Shown: positions 21,152 through 29,499 of the stretch, piece by piece | How positions within the stretch are numbered: position 1 is the first letter of the stretch | Layout: each line of letters begins with the position of its first letter | NCBI RefSeq assembly: GCF_000412675.1 | Contig: NC_021505.1 | Span: forward strand, 2,908,501 to 2,972,500 | Direction of reading: 5' to 3' | Source: Pseudomonas putida NBRC 14164 | GTDB lineage: Bacteria > Pseudomonadota > Gammaproteobacteria > Pseudomonadales > Pseudomonadaceae | Length of the DNA: 64,000 nt | Notes under the pieces: generated by a model | The model's input: only the letters and a program-made list of their open reading frames with translations | Told to the model about the DNA's origin: nothing | The model's database searches: none | Translations under genes and position numbers: made by a program

Positions 21152-22099
21152 TCAGGTGCTCAGTGCTGCCAGGGCGCAGCTCGCAACCTGAGCATCCTGC
21201 ACAGCCACGCCGGTCAGGTCTGCCAGGGTGATCTGGCCGTCGTGCTCGCGCCCTATGGCGCGGCCAGCCAACAGCGCACCCAACTCGATCAGCTGGTTCG
21301 CGTGTAGCTGACCGCTCTCGAGCGCGTGAGCCACTTCGCCGTACTGGCTGCACTGGGCGACCGAGTCGACGATGATGCGGTCTGCCCTGGCCACCAGTGC
21401 CGGCTCCAGCTCCTGCTTGCCGGGTGCATCGGCGCCGACGGCAGTGATATGCGTACCCGGTTGGACCCACTCGCTGTGCAGCAGCGCCTGGCGGGAAGGG
21501 GTGGTGCAGACAATCAGGTTTGCCGCGCCGGCGACCTCGGCGGCATCCCGTGTGGTGCGGACCTCGAAGCCCAGTTCACGGGCAAATGCTGCATAGGCCG
21601 CAAGCCCGTTTTCATGCCGGCCCCAGACAATGGTCTGGCGGCAATCGGTAACGGCGCGCAGCTGTTCAAGCTGCATCTGCGCCTGCATGCCGGTGCCGAG
21701 GATGCCAATGGCCTTGACCTCGGCCGGTGCCAGCAGCCGGGCAGCGATACGCCCGGCCAGCGCGGTGCGCATCGCGGTCAGCCAGCCCTGGTCCTGCAGC
21801 AGTGCCAGCGGCTGCCCGGTTAGCGCCGAGAGCACCAGCATCAGGCCATCGTTGCTCGGCAGGCCCTTGGAAGGGTTGTCATAAAAACCGGTTGAAAGCT
21901 TGACGGTAAAGGTAGGGCTGCCTTCGATGTAGGCCGATTTCACGCAGCAGTCACCGTTCGCCGCTTGAAATGCGAAGGCCTGCACGGGCGGCACCTGGAC
22001 CTTGCCGTTGGAGTAGGCGATGAAGCCTTCTTCCAGCAGGCTAACCGCCAGCTCGGGATTGAAGCTGGCGGTGATCTGCGCCTTGCTGAAGACTTTCAT
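21152..22099 (-). CDS. Ornithine cyclodeaminase / mu-crystallin family protein
   Basis: 315 residues. The NAD-binding motif GILGTGMQAQMQLEQL lies near 130-145. Family positions include VKSAY near 53 and the C-terminal LADLTGVAVQDAQVA. Members range from ornithine cyclodeaminase to L-arginine dehydrogenase (DauB), alanine dehydrogenase and EutC of ectoine use, so the reaction cannot be fixed from sequence. The ATG overlaps the stop of the dehydratase-like gene (ATGA), so the two enzymes are coupled. With the DauR-like regulator the set suggests breakdown of an amino acid, perhaps a D- or hydroxy-amino acid. Confidence 0.9.
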   Translation of the reverse strand: MKVFSKAQITASFNPELAVSLLEEGFIAYSNGKVQVPPVQAFAFQAANGDCCVKSAYIEGSPTFTVKLSTGFYDNPSKGLPSNDGLMLVLSALTGQPLALLQDQGWLTAMRTALAGRIAARLLAPAEVKAIGILGTGMQAQMQLEQLRAVTDCRQTIVWGRHENGLAAYAAFARELGFEVRTTRDAAEVAGAANLIVCTTPSRQALLHSEWVQPGTHITAVGADAPGKQELEPALVARADRIIVDSVAQCSQYGEVAHALESGQLHANQLIELGALLAGRAIGREHDGQITLADLTGVAVQDAQVASCALAALST

Positions 22100-23097
22100 T
22101 GCACGGCCTCGAGGAATTTTTCCAGCACGATGTTACGGCCGCACAGGATCACTGCGACACGTTTGCCCTGATAGCGCTCGGCGAGCTTTTGCATGCCGGC
22201 GACCGCAACCGCTGCAGCGCCTTCGATGATCCAGCGTTCAGTGCTGGCGATAACGCGCATGGCGGTGCGAATCTCGTCTTCGCTGACCAGTACGGTATCG
22301 GTGAGCAACGCCTGGCACAGCGGCAAGGTGACAGCGCCGGGCTCGACGCCGCCAGCTGTGCCGTCCGACAGCGTTTCGCGGGCGTCCACCTCGACAATCG
22401 CTCCGGCCTTGAGGGATTGCTCCAGCGCAGGGTCATTCGCCGGCCAGCAGCCGATTATCTCGGTACCCGGCTTGAGTACGCGCAGGGCGGCACCGATGCC
22501 GGCAATCATCCCGCCACCGCCGACGGCGACAAATACCGCGTCCAGGTCGGGTGCCTGCTCGAACAACTCCATGCCGATGGTGCCCTGGCCGGCAATGACT
22601 TGCAGGTCGTTGTAGGGGGACACGAACGGTACACCCTGAGCCTTGGCCTGCCTGGCTGCCTCCAGCTCTGCACTTAGCGGGTCCGTGGGCAGGCAAAGCA
22701 CTTCGGCGCCCAGCGCCCGCATCGCCTCCAGTTTGTATGGCGAGGCGGAAGTGGCGGTGTAGACAGTCACTGGCACGCCAGCCGTTTTGCCGGCCAGTGC
22801 AAGTGCCTGCCCGTGGTTGCCGGAAGAGGCAGCGATTACACCGCGCTTGCGTGCTTCGGTCGGCAGCAGGCGGATCTTGTTGCTGGCGCCACGGAACTTG
22901 AACGACCCCGTGTGCTGCAGGTGTTCGCATTTCAGCAAGACTTCGCAGCCGCTCAATGCCGACAACCGGGCGCTGTAGGTGAGTGGTGTAATGCAGACGG
23001 CTGGGCGCAGTGCGCTGTGTGCTTCCTTGATGGATTCGTAGAGTGCATCAAGGTAAAGGCTGTCGGCAAAGGTCGGTGAGGCTGTAGTGGCTGGCAT
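22096..23097 (-). CDS. PLP-dependent threonine dehydratase-like protein (fold type II)
   Basis: 333 residues. The PLP lysine is in GSFKFRGA (near residue 67), the ring-binding SSGNHGQALALAG near 91, and the phosphate loop GGGGMIAGIG near 192. No C-terminal ACT domain, so it is the catabolic/serine racemase-like type. The pairing with an ornithine cyclodeaminase-like gene resembles EutB-EutC of hydroxyectoine use, but the other ectoine genes are not here. Likely role: amino acid dehydration giving a keto acid and ammonia. Two 12-of-15 direct repeats just before the start are probable operators. Confidence 0.9.
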   Translation of the reverse strand: MPATTASPTFADSLYLDALYESIKEAHSALRPAVCITPLTYSARLSALSGCEVLLKCEHLQHTGSFKFRGASNKIRLLPTEARKRGVIAASSGNHGQALALAGKTAGVPVTVYTATSASPYKLEAMRALGAEVLCLPTDPLSAELEAARQAKAQGVPFVSPYNDLQVIAGQGTIGMELFEQAPDLDAVFVAVGGGGMIAGIGAALRVLKPGTEIIGCWPANDPALEQSLKAGAIVEVDARETLSDGTAGGVEPGAVTLPLCQALLTDTVLVSEDEIRTAMRVIASTERWIIEGAAAVAVAGMQKLAERYQGKRVAVILCGRNIVLEKFLEAVQ

Positions 23098-23110
23098 GCT
23101 CTGCTCCGAA

Positions 23111-23143
23111 TGGAATATTTGTCCACAGTAGAATAATTATCCA
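23111..23143. promoter_or_regulatory. Two 15-bp direct repeats ahead of the dehydratase gene
   Basis: TGGAATATTTGTCCA (23111-23125) and TAGAATAATTATCCA (23129-23143) agree at 12 of 15 positions and are spaced 18 bp start to start. They lie 14-46 bp before the dehydratase start. AT-rich operators at this place suit a repressor; the DauR-like protein encoded just upstream is the natural candidate. Confidence 0.55.
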
Positions 23144-23203
23144 TGCCAGACAAGTGTACGAGCAGGCCCGCTTGGCGACCTCCTGTCGGTCAACTTCGCG
23201 CTG

Positions 23204-23809
23204 CTAGGGCTTCAGTTCTTTCAGGTACTTGTACACGGTGGCGCGGCCCATGCTCAGCACGTTGGCGACATAGTCAGCACCACTTCGCCCTTCGAACGCG
23301 CCTTCTGCGTGCAGTGCCTGCACGAGGCTGCGCTTGTCCTTCATCTGCAGTGTCTGCAGCGACAGGTTGCGTGCTTGCAGCCACGCGTGCAGGAAGGTGT
23401 TGATACGTTCCTGCCAATCGTTGCGGAACAACGAGTCAGGTTGCGGTACCAGCCGGCCCATCTGGAAGAACGCATCGAGCGCCACACGGGCTTGCTCCAG
23501 TACCGACACGTTCAGATTGATGCACATCAGGTGCTCGGCTTCGCCTTCTGCGTTGCGCAGGACGGTACTGATGGAACGGACCTTCTGCCCATTCCAGTTG
23601 AGCTTCTCGTACGGGCCCAGGTTGGCGCCGTCAAGGAGGTCGCCCAATTCGTGATCGATCGCCGAATCATCGCCCAGCTTGCGCTGGGAGAAGTTGTTGG
23701 CGATGTGCACCACCGTCTGGCTGCGCAGGTCATGGACGATGACTTCGGCGTGCGGGTACAGCAGCAGGGCGATGCTGTCGGCGATTGCCTTGTAGTTTTC
23801 CAGGTTCAT
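23204..23809 (-). CDS. YheO/DauR-like transcriptional regulator
   Basis: 201 residues from ATG 23809; an upstream TTG would add 14 residues of unlikely sequence. The N-terminal PAS-like YheO domain (about 1-115) contains HAEVIVHDL. The C-terminal DauR-type HTH (about 140-200) has GRSGADYVANVLSMGRATVYKYL. DauR of P. aeruginosa represses D-arginine catabolism, where its target DauB is an ornithine cyclodeaminase-family enzyme. Here the regulator precedes a same-family enzyme plus a dehydratase, so an analogous amino acid role is likely. Confidence 0.88.
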   Translation of the reverse strand: MNLENYKAIADSIALLLYPHAEVIVHDLRSQTVVHIANNFSQRKLGDDSAIDHELGDLLDGANLGPYEKLNWNGQKVRSISTVLRNAEGEAEHLMCINLNVSVLEQARVALDAFFQMGRLVPQPDSLFRNDWQERINTFLHAWLQARNLSLQTLQMKDKRSLVQALHAEGAFEGRSGADYVANVLSMGRATVYKYLKELKP

Positions 23810-23921
23810 TTTCTGTCGGTAATCAATGCTGGACGCCCATGGTGGCGGCAAAGCGTAACCGGCACAAGGTCGTGCCCCTGCGCCTCCGTACGGCTGCCAG
23901 CGTCGAAAACAACAACATTTT

Positions 23922-23941
23922 GCTTATCACATGCGATAAGC
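23922..23941. promoter_or_regulatory. Palindrome between the DauR-like and KfrA-like genes
   Basis: GCTTATC-N6-GATAAGC has perfect 7-bp arms in the 238-bp divergent region. Three GTAC tetramers spaced 13-14 bp (about 23999-24028) lie nearer to the KfrA-like start and are a second candidate site. Which protein binds which site is unknown. Confidence 0.4.
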
Positions 23942-24047
23942 CGTGATTATTCCATGTCAGGAACTGTTTGCAGGAGCGATTGGATATCGCCATAATTAGT
24001 ACGTAATTACATGGTACATAACACAGTACAAAATCGTAGGAGCAAGC

Positions 24048-25034
24048 ATGGCCCGGGGCGGTATCAACAAGGTGGTAGTGCAGCAGGCGCGTCAGGCGCT
24101 GATTGCCCGGGGCGAGAACCCCAGCATCGATGCCATACGTATCGAGCTGGGTAATACCGGCTCCAAGACCACCATTCACCGTTACCTGAAGGAGTTGAAC
24201 GGCCAGCAGCCCGTGGCTTCCGAAGGCGGCGCCGCGCTGAGCGATGTGCTGAGCCGCCTGGTCGGGCAACTGGCAACCCAGTTGCAGGACGAGGCCGACC
24301 TGACGATTGAGCAGGCCGAAAGCACCTTCACTCAACAGCGGGAAACGCTTGAAGCGCAGCTGGAGATTGCCCAGCAGGCGCTGGCGGCAGCGCATCAGCA
24401 ACACAAGATCGATGCAGCGGCATTGGCCGCCGAAACGGAAAAGCTGCTGTCCACACAAAGCACCCTGCAGGCCGAACAGCTGCGCAGTGCCAGCCTCAAC
24501 CAGTCACTGGGCGAGATGCAGGTGCGTCTGGCCGACAAGGACGAACAGGTCAAATCGCTGGAAGACAAGCATCGCCATGCCCGCGATGCTCTGGAGCACT
24601 ACCGCAATGCCAGCCGTGAGCAGCGCGAGCAGGAGCAGCGCCGCCACGAAGCGCAGTTGCAGCAGATGCAGGTGGAAGTGCGCCAGTTGCAGCAGGGCAT
24701 GATCGTCAAGCAGGATGAACTGACCCGCCTGCACCGCGACAACGAGCGCTTGCTGGGCGAACACCGCCAGGCGGCCAGCGAGTGCCGGGCGCAGGACGAG
24801 TTGCTGGAGCAACGCGATGCGCAGATCCAGGGCTTGCGCACGATCCTGGCCCAAGCTCAGGGCGCCAGCGAAGAAATGCGCCGGCAGCTGGATGTGCAGG
24901 CGCAAAGCCTGGAGGCCAGACGAGACCTGTGCGCCGAACAAGCGCGGCAATTGCAGCGCTTTGAGGATCAGTTGAAGGAACGGGACCAGGCGCTGGCGCA
25001 ATGTCGCGCACAGCTGGCACCCGTTGGAGATTAA
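24048..25034 (+). CDS. KfrA-like DNA-binding coiled-coil protein (chromosomal)
   Basis: 328 residues. Residues 1-55 are the KfrA-type N-terminal DNA-binding domain (GGINKVVVQQARQALIARG, then TIHRYLKEL). Residues 80-320 are almost continuous Gln/Glu/Ala/Leu heptads, a long coiled coil. KfrA is best known on IncP-type plasmids, where it is an autorepressor that forms filament-like assemblies and affects plasmid stability. Here it stands alone with no plasmid replication or partition genes nearby. Start follows TAGGAG. A chromosomal structuring or regulatory role is possible. Confidence 0.88.
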   Translation: MARGGINKVVVQQARQALIARGENPSIDAIRIELGNTGSKTTIHRYLKELNGQQPVASEGGAALSDVLSRLVGQLATQLQDEADLTIEQAESTFTQQRETLEAQLEIAQQALAAAHQQHKIDAAALAAETEKLLSTQSTLQAEQLRSASLNQSLGEMQVRLADKDEQVKSLEDKHRHARDALEHYRNASREQREQEQRRHEAQLQQMQVEVRQLQQGMIVKQDELTRLHRDNERLLGEHRQAASECRAQDELLEQRDAQIQGLRTILAQAQGASEEMRRQLDVQAQSLEARRDLCAEQARQLQRFEDQLKERDQALAQCRAQLAPVGD

Positions 25035-25089
25035 TCAAACTTTCCGTGGCTGGCGTGTTCTTCCTTTGACACTCACGGGAGAAAACACC

Positions 25090-25254
25090 ATGCATGATTC
25101 TGAACCGGTACGCAAAGAGGGGCCTCACTCGACGGAGCAGTCGGATAAACCGGACGACCTTGGTTTCGACCCTGATTCCCCGGATGTTGACGACCCACAG
25201 GTGGACCCGCAAGGGCCGGCCAAGGCGCCCGGAGACATTGAGAAGGGCAAGTGA
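25090..25254 (+). CDS. Small acidic hypothetical protein
   Basis: 54 residues, MHDSEPVRKEG.., rich in Asp, Pro and Glu, with no signal peptide or membrane segment. A good GGGAG ribosome-binding site lies 9 bp before the ATG. It follows the KfrA-like gene by 55 bp and is closed by a terminator hairpin. It looks intrinsically disordered; function unknown. Confidence 0.7.
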   Translation: MHDSEPVRKEGPHSTEQSDKPDDLGFDPDSPDVDDPQVDPQGPAKAPGDIEKGK

Positions 25255-25284
25255 GTGCGGCTATGCCCAGCGCTCCAACAGCGC

Positions 25285-25309
25285 CCTGCTAGCTCATTGA
25301 GCTAGCAGG
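25285..25309 (+). terminator. Rho-independent terminator-like hairpin
   Basis: CCTGCTAGCTC and its reverse complement GAGCTAGCAGG form an 11-bp stem (fewer pairs near the tight loop), followed by TTT. It lies 30 bp after the small acidic gene. Confidence 0.7.
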
Positions 25310-25349
25310 TTTGCCGTAATAGCGGCCTTATAGCCCGACGGGCGAGTAT

Positions 25350-25601
25350 TCAGGCTTCGGCTTTTCGCGCCGCTTCGACCCCCGACGCCGACAGCTTGAT
25401 CGGGTAGTGCACGCTGATCTGGTGATCACTACCCACTACCACACTGCCGTCGTGGATCAGGCCTGCTTCCTGCAGTGTCTTCAGCATGCCGGCCACCGCT
25501 TTCTCTCCGCGGTAGTTGTCCAGCACTTCCTTGCCCAGGCCTTCAGGGTGCGAATGCAGCAGGCGAGTAAGGACTTCGGTTTTCAATGCATCGTTACTCA
25601 T
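25350..25601 (-). CDS. Hypothetical small winged-helix-like protein
   Basis: 83 residues from ATG 25601, with GAGG upstream; the longer GTG start at 25613 is less likely. The sequence (LTRLLHSHPEGLGKEVLDNYRGEKA, then LKTLQEAGLIHDG) reads like a small helix-rich fold with a winged-helix look. No catalytic motif or membrane segment. It lies 8 bp after the DUF4142 gene on the same strand, so both are probably co-transcribed. Function unknown. Confidence 0.75.
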   Translation of the reverse strand: MSNDALKTEVLTRLLHSHPEGLGKEVLDNYRGEKAVAGMLKTLQEAGLIHDGSVVVGSDHQISVHYPIKLSASGVEAARKAEA

Positions 25602-25609
25602 GTCGAACC

Positions 25610-26110
25610 TCACTTGGCGTGCTTGGCCTGAAGCGCCTTGGCATGCTCCAGGTGCTGCTCGAGTTTGGGCAGGGTTTCACTGGCGAAGGCTTTCAGCTCG
25701 GCCTTGTCGGACGATGCCGCTTCTTTCTTGAACAGTTCCACCGCTTTTTCGTGCGCATCGACCTGGTTGTTGAGGTACGACTTGTCAAAGGATTCATCCC
25801 GCCATTCCAGGATCATTTTCTTGACCTTGTCGGTCATGGCTGCGTCATCCGGAACGGAAATGTCCAGCTTGCGGGCGATGTCGCCGAGTTTCTGGTTAGC
25901 CTGGGTGTGATCAGTGACCATTTGCTGGGCGAATGCCTTGATATCGGCATTCTGGCTTTTTTCCTTGACCAGATTGCCGGTGACCACTTCGGCAATGCCG
26001 GCTTCGGTAGCCGCATCGACGAAGTCATCGGAACTCGCCGCCAGTGCATGCACCGATGCCAGGCCCAACACCATGGAGAAACCTACGCGCTTGATGAAGA
26101 GATTGCTCAT
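25610..26110 (-). CDS. DUF4142 ferritin-like periplasmic protein
   Basis: 166 residues. Residues 1-25 form a signal peptide (ending ASVHALAAS). The mature part has the four-helix DUF4142 pattern: AEVVTGNLVKEKSQNADIKAFAQQMVTDH, then SYLNNQVDAHEKAVELF and LPKLEQHLEHAKAL. DUF4142 proteins are ferritin-like in fold and often rise under envelope or osmotic stress, but their activity is not established. It has GGAG ahead of the ATG and is probably co-transcribed with the 83-residue protein. Confidence 0.88.
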   Translation of the reverse strand: MSNLFIKRVGFSMVLGLASVHALAASSDDFVDAATEAGIAEVVTGNLVKEKSQNADIKAFAQQMVTDHTQANQKLGDIARKLDISVPDDAAMTDKVKKMILEWRDESFDKSYLNNQVDAHEKAVELFKKEAASSDKAELKAFASETLPKLEQHLEHAKALQAKHAK

Positions 26111-26264
26111 GCTTCACTCCTTAAACCGTGGCGCGACCTCAGTGTCGCGTACGGTTGAGGGTGAGGGAGCGGTAAAGGTTTAATCTTTTTTGCCGCCGTT
26201 TTCGATGCGGGCGTTTGTCCCGGTGGGATGGCTGTGGCAATGGGCTGCGAAGCAGCCCCAACGC

Positions 26265-26774
26265 CTAACGCGCAACGCAGAGGCGCATTGCACAACGCCC
26301 TTCAAGGCCGTGAGCGCGCTCGCTGGCAAGAATGCCCTGAAGCCGTTCGCCTGACAGCCCCTCATCGATCACCTCAAACCCGAGCCGTGCATAAAACGGC
26401 GCATTCCAGGGCACATCGACAAAGGTGGTCAACGTCAGCTCGCGCACACCGGCGCAGCGGGCAGCATTAACCACCTGCTGCAGCAATCCGCGCCCGACAC
26501 CCCGCCCTTGGGCCTCCTGGCACACCGATATCTCATGCAGGTGCAGTGCCTGGCCCACAAGCCGGGCACACGCAAATCCCACAATACGCCCGGCAGGATC
26601 CTCAGCCACCCAGCTACCACCAGCCTCGACGAAAGCCCTGTGTGCAGCGCAATCCATCACATCACCCTGCGCCAGCCAGGCCAGTACCGGCCAGCCGACA
26701 AATGCCTGGGCTGCGGAACGCTCGATGTCCGGCAGGAATTGAACATCGTGTTCAAGGGTAGGGCGGATAAGCAT
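26265..26774 (-). CDS. GNAT-family N-acetyltransferase
   Basis: 169 residues. Acetyl-CoA binding motif A is QEAQGRGVGRGLLQQVV (near residue 90), and motif B is PFYARLGFEVIDEGL (near 128). These mark a GNAT acetyltransferase; the acceptor (antibiotic, amine or protein) is not predictable. AGGAG precedes the start. It is 17 bp from the MgtC-like gene on the same strand, so a joint transcript is possible. Confidence 0.9.
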   Translation of the reverse strand: MLIRPTLEHDVQFLPDIERSAAQAFVGWPVLAWLAQGDVMDCAAHRAFVEAGGSWVAEDPAGRIVGFACARLVGQALHLHEISVCQEAQGRGVGRGLLQQVVNAARCAGVRELTLTTFVDVPWNAPFYARLGFEVIDEGLSGERLQGILASERAHGLEGRCAMRLCVAR

Positions 26775-26791
26775 GAATCACTCCTGTCGTT

Positions 26792-27505
26792 CTAGTCCGC
26801 CGCCAACACCTGCGGCTGTAATTGCCAGCGCACCGAGCTTACGCCTTTTTCCAGGCTGACGCGGCTGACCAGCCGCTCCAGTTGCGCCGGCGCCTGCGCA
26901 GTGCCCAGCAGTTCGGCGCGCACTTCAAGGCGCGCAGGGGTGTCCAGGTCTTCGCTCTGCAGTGACTGCAAGCGCAGCTGCGGATCGCCCAGGCTATGCA
27001 GCATCAGGCTGCGCACCTGGATTTCGTCCTCGGCGCGGCAGACGATGCGCACTTCGAAGTGCTGTTCCACTTCGCTGGCCGGCACCACGTCCTGTCGGTC
27101 CAGGCGCTGGGCGATGTCACGTAACAGGATATTGGCGCATAGCACCACCAGGCTACCCAATGCTGCCTCCAGCAACAGCCCCAAGCTGCACAGCACGCCG
27201 ACCGCAGCTGTGCACCACAAGGTGGCCGCGGTGTTCAGGCCGCGCACGTTGAAACCATCGCGCATGATCACACCGCCACCGAGAAAGCCGATGCCCGACA
27301 CGACATAGGCGGCGACGCGCGACGCATCGGCAGGTGCCATGCCTGGCACCGCCTGGGTCATCAGCACGAACAGACAGGCACCGGTACTTACCAGCGCATT
27401 GGTGCGCAGCCCGGTCAGGCGTTGGCGCAATTGCCGTTCGGCGCCGATCAGTGCTCCGAGTAGCAGGGCAATGCTCACGCGCAGCAGAAATACTTTCCAA
27501 TCCAT
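26792..27505 (-). CDS. MgtC/SapB-family membrane protein
   Basis: 237 residues from ATG 27505, preceded by AGAGG; a longer in-frame start would add 40 residues of non-family sequence. The N-terminal half has the MgtC core (LGALIGAERQLRQRLTGLRTNALVS, then GIGFLGGGVIMRDG and GLNTAATLW) with about five membrane segments. The C-terminal half (about 150-237) is a soluble ACT-like domain. MgtC proteins aid growth at low magnesium and, in pathogens, survival in macrophages. No M-box-type magnesium riboswitch was recognised upstream. Confidence 0.9.
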   Translation of the reverse strand: MDWKVFLLRVSIALLLGALIGAERQLRQRLTGLRTNALVSTGACLFVLMTQAVPGMAPADASRVAAYVVSGIGFLGGGVIMRDGFNVRGLNTAATLWCTAAVGVLCSLGLLLEAALGSLVVLCANILLRDIAQRLDRQDVVPASEVEQHFEVRIVCRAEDEIQVRSLMLHSLGDPQLRLQSLQSEDLDTPARLEVRAELLGTAQAPAQLERLVSRVSLEKGVSSVRWQLQPQVLAAD

Positions 27506-27902
27506 AGCAAACCTCTTCCGCAGGCACACGCCCGCATGAACGCCATCAGTTGGCGTGGTTGAAAAACCAGAAAAATGCGCAGGACCACGAGGAGGGGAGA
27601 AGAAGCGGGGGTTACAGGAAACCACCGTCTTGCCAGAGCGGCCAGACAGTGCAGGACACTGCCGGGCTAGCGCGCCACGCGGGCCTGTCGCAAGCGACTG
27701 GGGCTACTGTCCAAGGCAGGTCTCCTGTTGAGGAAGGCAAAATTGCGTCGCGGACCATACGCCGCGTGGCAGAGCAGGTCAAGGGTGAAAACATGACGAT
27801 GGCTTCATCCGTGGGTGGCCTGCAACCGGTCACGCCCGCATGGAAAAAAACCTGGGCAGCCGGTAACCTTGCGCCTCCCTTTGCCATCCACCGGACCGTT
27901 CC
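27506..27902. other. 397-bp intergenic region between mgtC-like and crtZ-like genes
   Basis: It must hold two divergent promoters. No convincing gene, riboswitch or REP copy was found, though GCGACGCGG/CCGCGTGG-type local stems occur near 27750-27770. Open frames here lack ribosome-binding sites and family features. Confidence 0.5.
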
Positions 27903-28370
27903 ATGCTGTTCAATCTCGCCGTATTGTTCGGCACCCTGGTGGCCATGGAGGGCGTTGGCACGCTGGCTCACAAGTACATCATGCATGGCTGGGGCTGGTG
28001 GCTGCACCGCTCGCACCATGAGCCACACCTGGGCATGCTCGAAACCAACGACCTGTACCTGGTGGCGCTGGGGCTGATCGCCACAGCGCTGGTCGCCTTG
28101 GGCAAGAGCGGTTATGCCCCTTTGCAGTGGATTGGTGGCGGGGTGGCGGGGTACGGCATGTTGTATGTCGTGGCCCACGACGGGTTCTTTCACCGGCATT
28201 GGCCGCGCGCGCCGCGGCCGGTCAACCGTTACCTCAAGCGGCTGCACCGTGCGCACCAGTTGCACCACGCGGTGAAGGGGCGCACGGGGAGTGTGTCGTT
28301 CGGGTTTTTCTATGCGCCGCCGTTGAAGGTGTTGAAGCAGCAGCTTCGGCGCGAGCGCGGCCGGCAATAA
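27903..28370 (+). CDS. crtZ: Beta-carotene hydroxylase-like protein (CrtZ family)
   Basis: 155 residues of the fatty acid hydroxylase superfamily. All four His clusters of the di-iron carotenoid hydroxylases are present: HKYIMHG, HRSHHEPH, HDGFFHRHW and HRAHQLHHA. Membrane segments lie at about 3-25, 55-75 and 82-100. CrtZ adds hydroxyls to beta-carotene rings to make zeaxanthin. No other carotenoid gene (crtE, B, I or Y) is within the window, so the in vivo substrate is an open question. No clear ribosome-binding site precedes the ATG. Confidence 0.88.
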   Translation: MLFNLAVLFGTLVAMEGVGTLAHKYIMHGWGWWLHRSHHEPHLGMLETNDLYLVALGLIATALVALGKSGYAPLQWIGGGVAGYGMLYVVAHDGFFHRHWPRAPRPVNRYLKRLHRAHQLHHAVKGRTGSVSFGFFYAPPLKVLKQQLRRERGRQ

Positions 28371-28421
28371 CGACCCGGGCGGTTGGCTCGCTCCTACAAA
28401 GGCCAGTGCAGGTCTGCACCA

Positions 28422-29315
28422 TCAATTTGCGGTTTCACCCTCGGGCTGCGCGGCCACATGCCCGCGGCTCACCCACCAGCCAAACCCTGCCGCCGTGAAG
28501 AACATGATCAGGCTGTAAAGTGCCGCCGGTACCGCCATGGTCGGGTTGTTCAGCAATGACGGGCTCAGTGCCAAGGCAATCGCCAGCGTGCCGTTGTGAA
28601 TACCAATCTCCATGCCGATGGCAATTGCCTGACGTTTGGGGATGTTCAACAGGCGCGGCACCCAGTAGCCCACGGCCAGGCTCAGCAGGTTGAACAACAG
28701 CGCAGCAAGGCCCACCACCGGTGCGTACTCGACCACGGTCTGCCAATCCTTGGCCAGCGCCAGGACAATGGTAAAGGCCAGGAACAGTGCCGCCACCAGT
28801 TTCATAGGCTTCTGCATGCGTGTGGCAAAAGCAGGGGCGTAACGGCGAATCAGCATACCCAGGGCGACCGGCAGCAGGACAATCGCAAATACCTGCAAGA
28901 CCTTGGCAAACTGCAGTGGAATGGCCTGGTCCGAGGCCATGAACCAGCTCAGCGACAAGTTCACCAGCAACGGCATGGTCAAAATCGCGATCAGCGAGTT
29001 GACGGCCGTGAGCGTGATGTTCAACGCCACATCGCCATGGGCCAGATGGCTGAACAGGTTGGCCGTGGTGCCACCCGGCGAAGCGGCCAGGAGCATCAGC
29101 CCCACCGCCAGGGCCGACTCCAGGCCAAAGCCGTTGGCAATCAGGAAGCACACCAGCGGCAGCAGCAGAATCTGGCAGGCCAGGCCCACCACCACTGGCT
29201 TGGGGTACTTCACCACACGAGCGAAGTCGGCCAGGGTCAGCGACAGCCCAAGGCCGAGCATGATGATGCCCAAGGCAAGCGGCAGAAAGGCGGTGAGCAA
29301 GGGCGAGGCGGTCAT
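28422..29315 (-). CDS. Bile acid:sodium symporter (BASS) family transporter
   Basis: 297 residues with nine or ten membrane segments. Family signatures include GLGLSLTLADFARV near the N-terminus, AASPGGTTANLFSHLAHGD near 78 and the crossing-helix EIGIHNGTLAIALAL near 228. BASS proteins use sodium to import organic anions such as bile acids, pyruvate or pantothenate-like compounds; the substrate here is unknown. It is divergent from the DyP peroxidase gene across about 180 bp. Confidence 0.92.
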   Translation of the reverse strand: MTASPLLTAFLPLALGIIMLGLGLSLTLADFARVVKYPKPVVVGLACQILLLPLVCFLIANGFGLESALAVGLMLLAASPGGTTANLFSHLAHGDVALNITLTAVNSLIAILTMPLLVNLSLSWFMASDQAIPLQFAKVLQVFAIVLLPVALGMLIRRYAPAFATRMQKPMKLVAALFLAFTIVLALAKDWQTVVEYAPVVGLAALLFNLLSLAVGYWVPRLLNIPKRQAIAIGMEIGIHNGTLAIALALSPSLLNNPTMAVPAALYSLIMFFTAAGFGWWVSRGHVAAQPEGETAN

Positions 29316-29499
29316 GGGCAGTCTCTCGGGCGAAGGATCTCGAGCAGTGTAGGTCGAGCCTGATTGATAGCTAATCGCAAAGGGCCAGCTATTGGTAACC
29401 GTTTGTTACCAACTGCGGCAGTTGGCGAGGCTGCATGCCGCATTGCAGCAGGCTTGCAGGCGCAGTAGCATTCCGCTTTTATCCGAGGATTAGCCTGTC

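Noticed and set aside
27506-27902. M-box magnesium riboswitch ahead of the MgtC-like gene
   Set aside because: None of the conserved M-box segments could be recognised on the minus strand.
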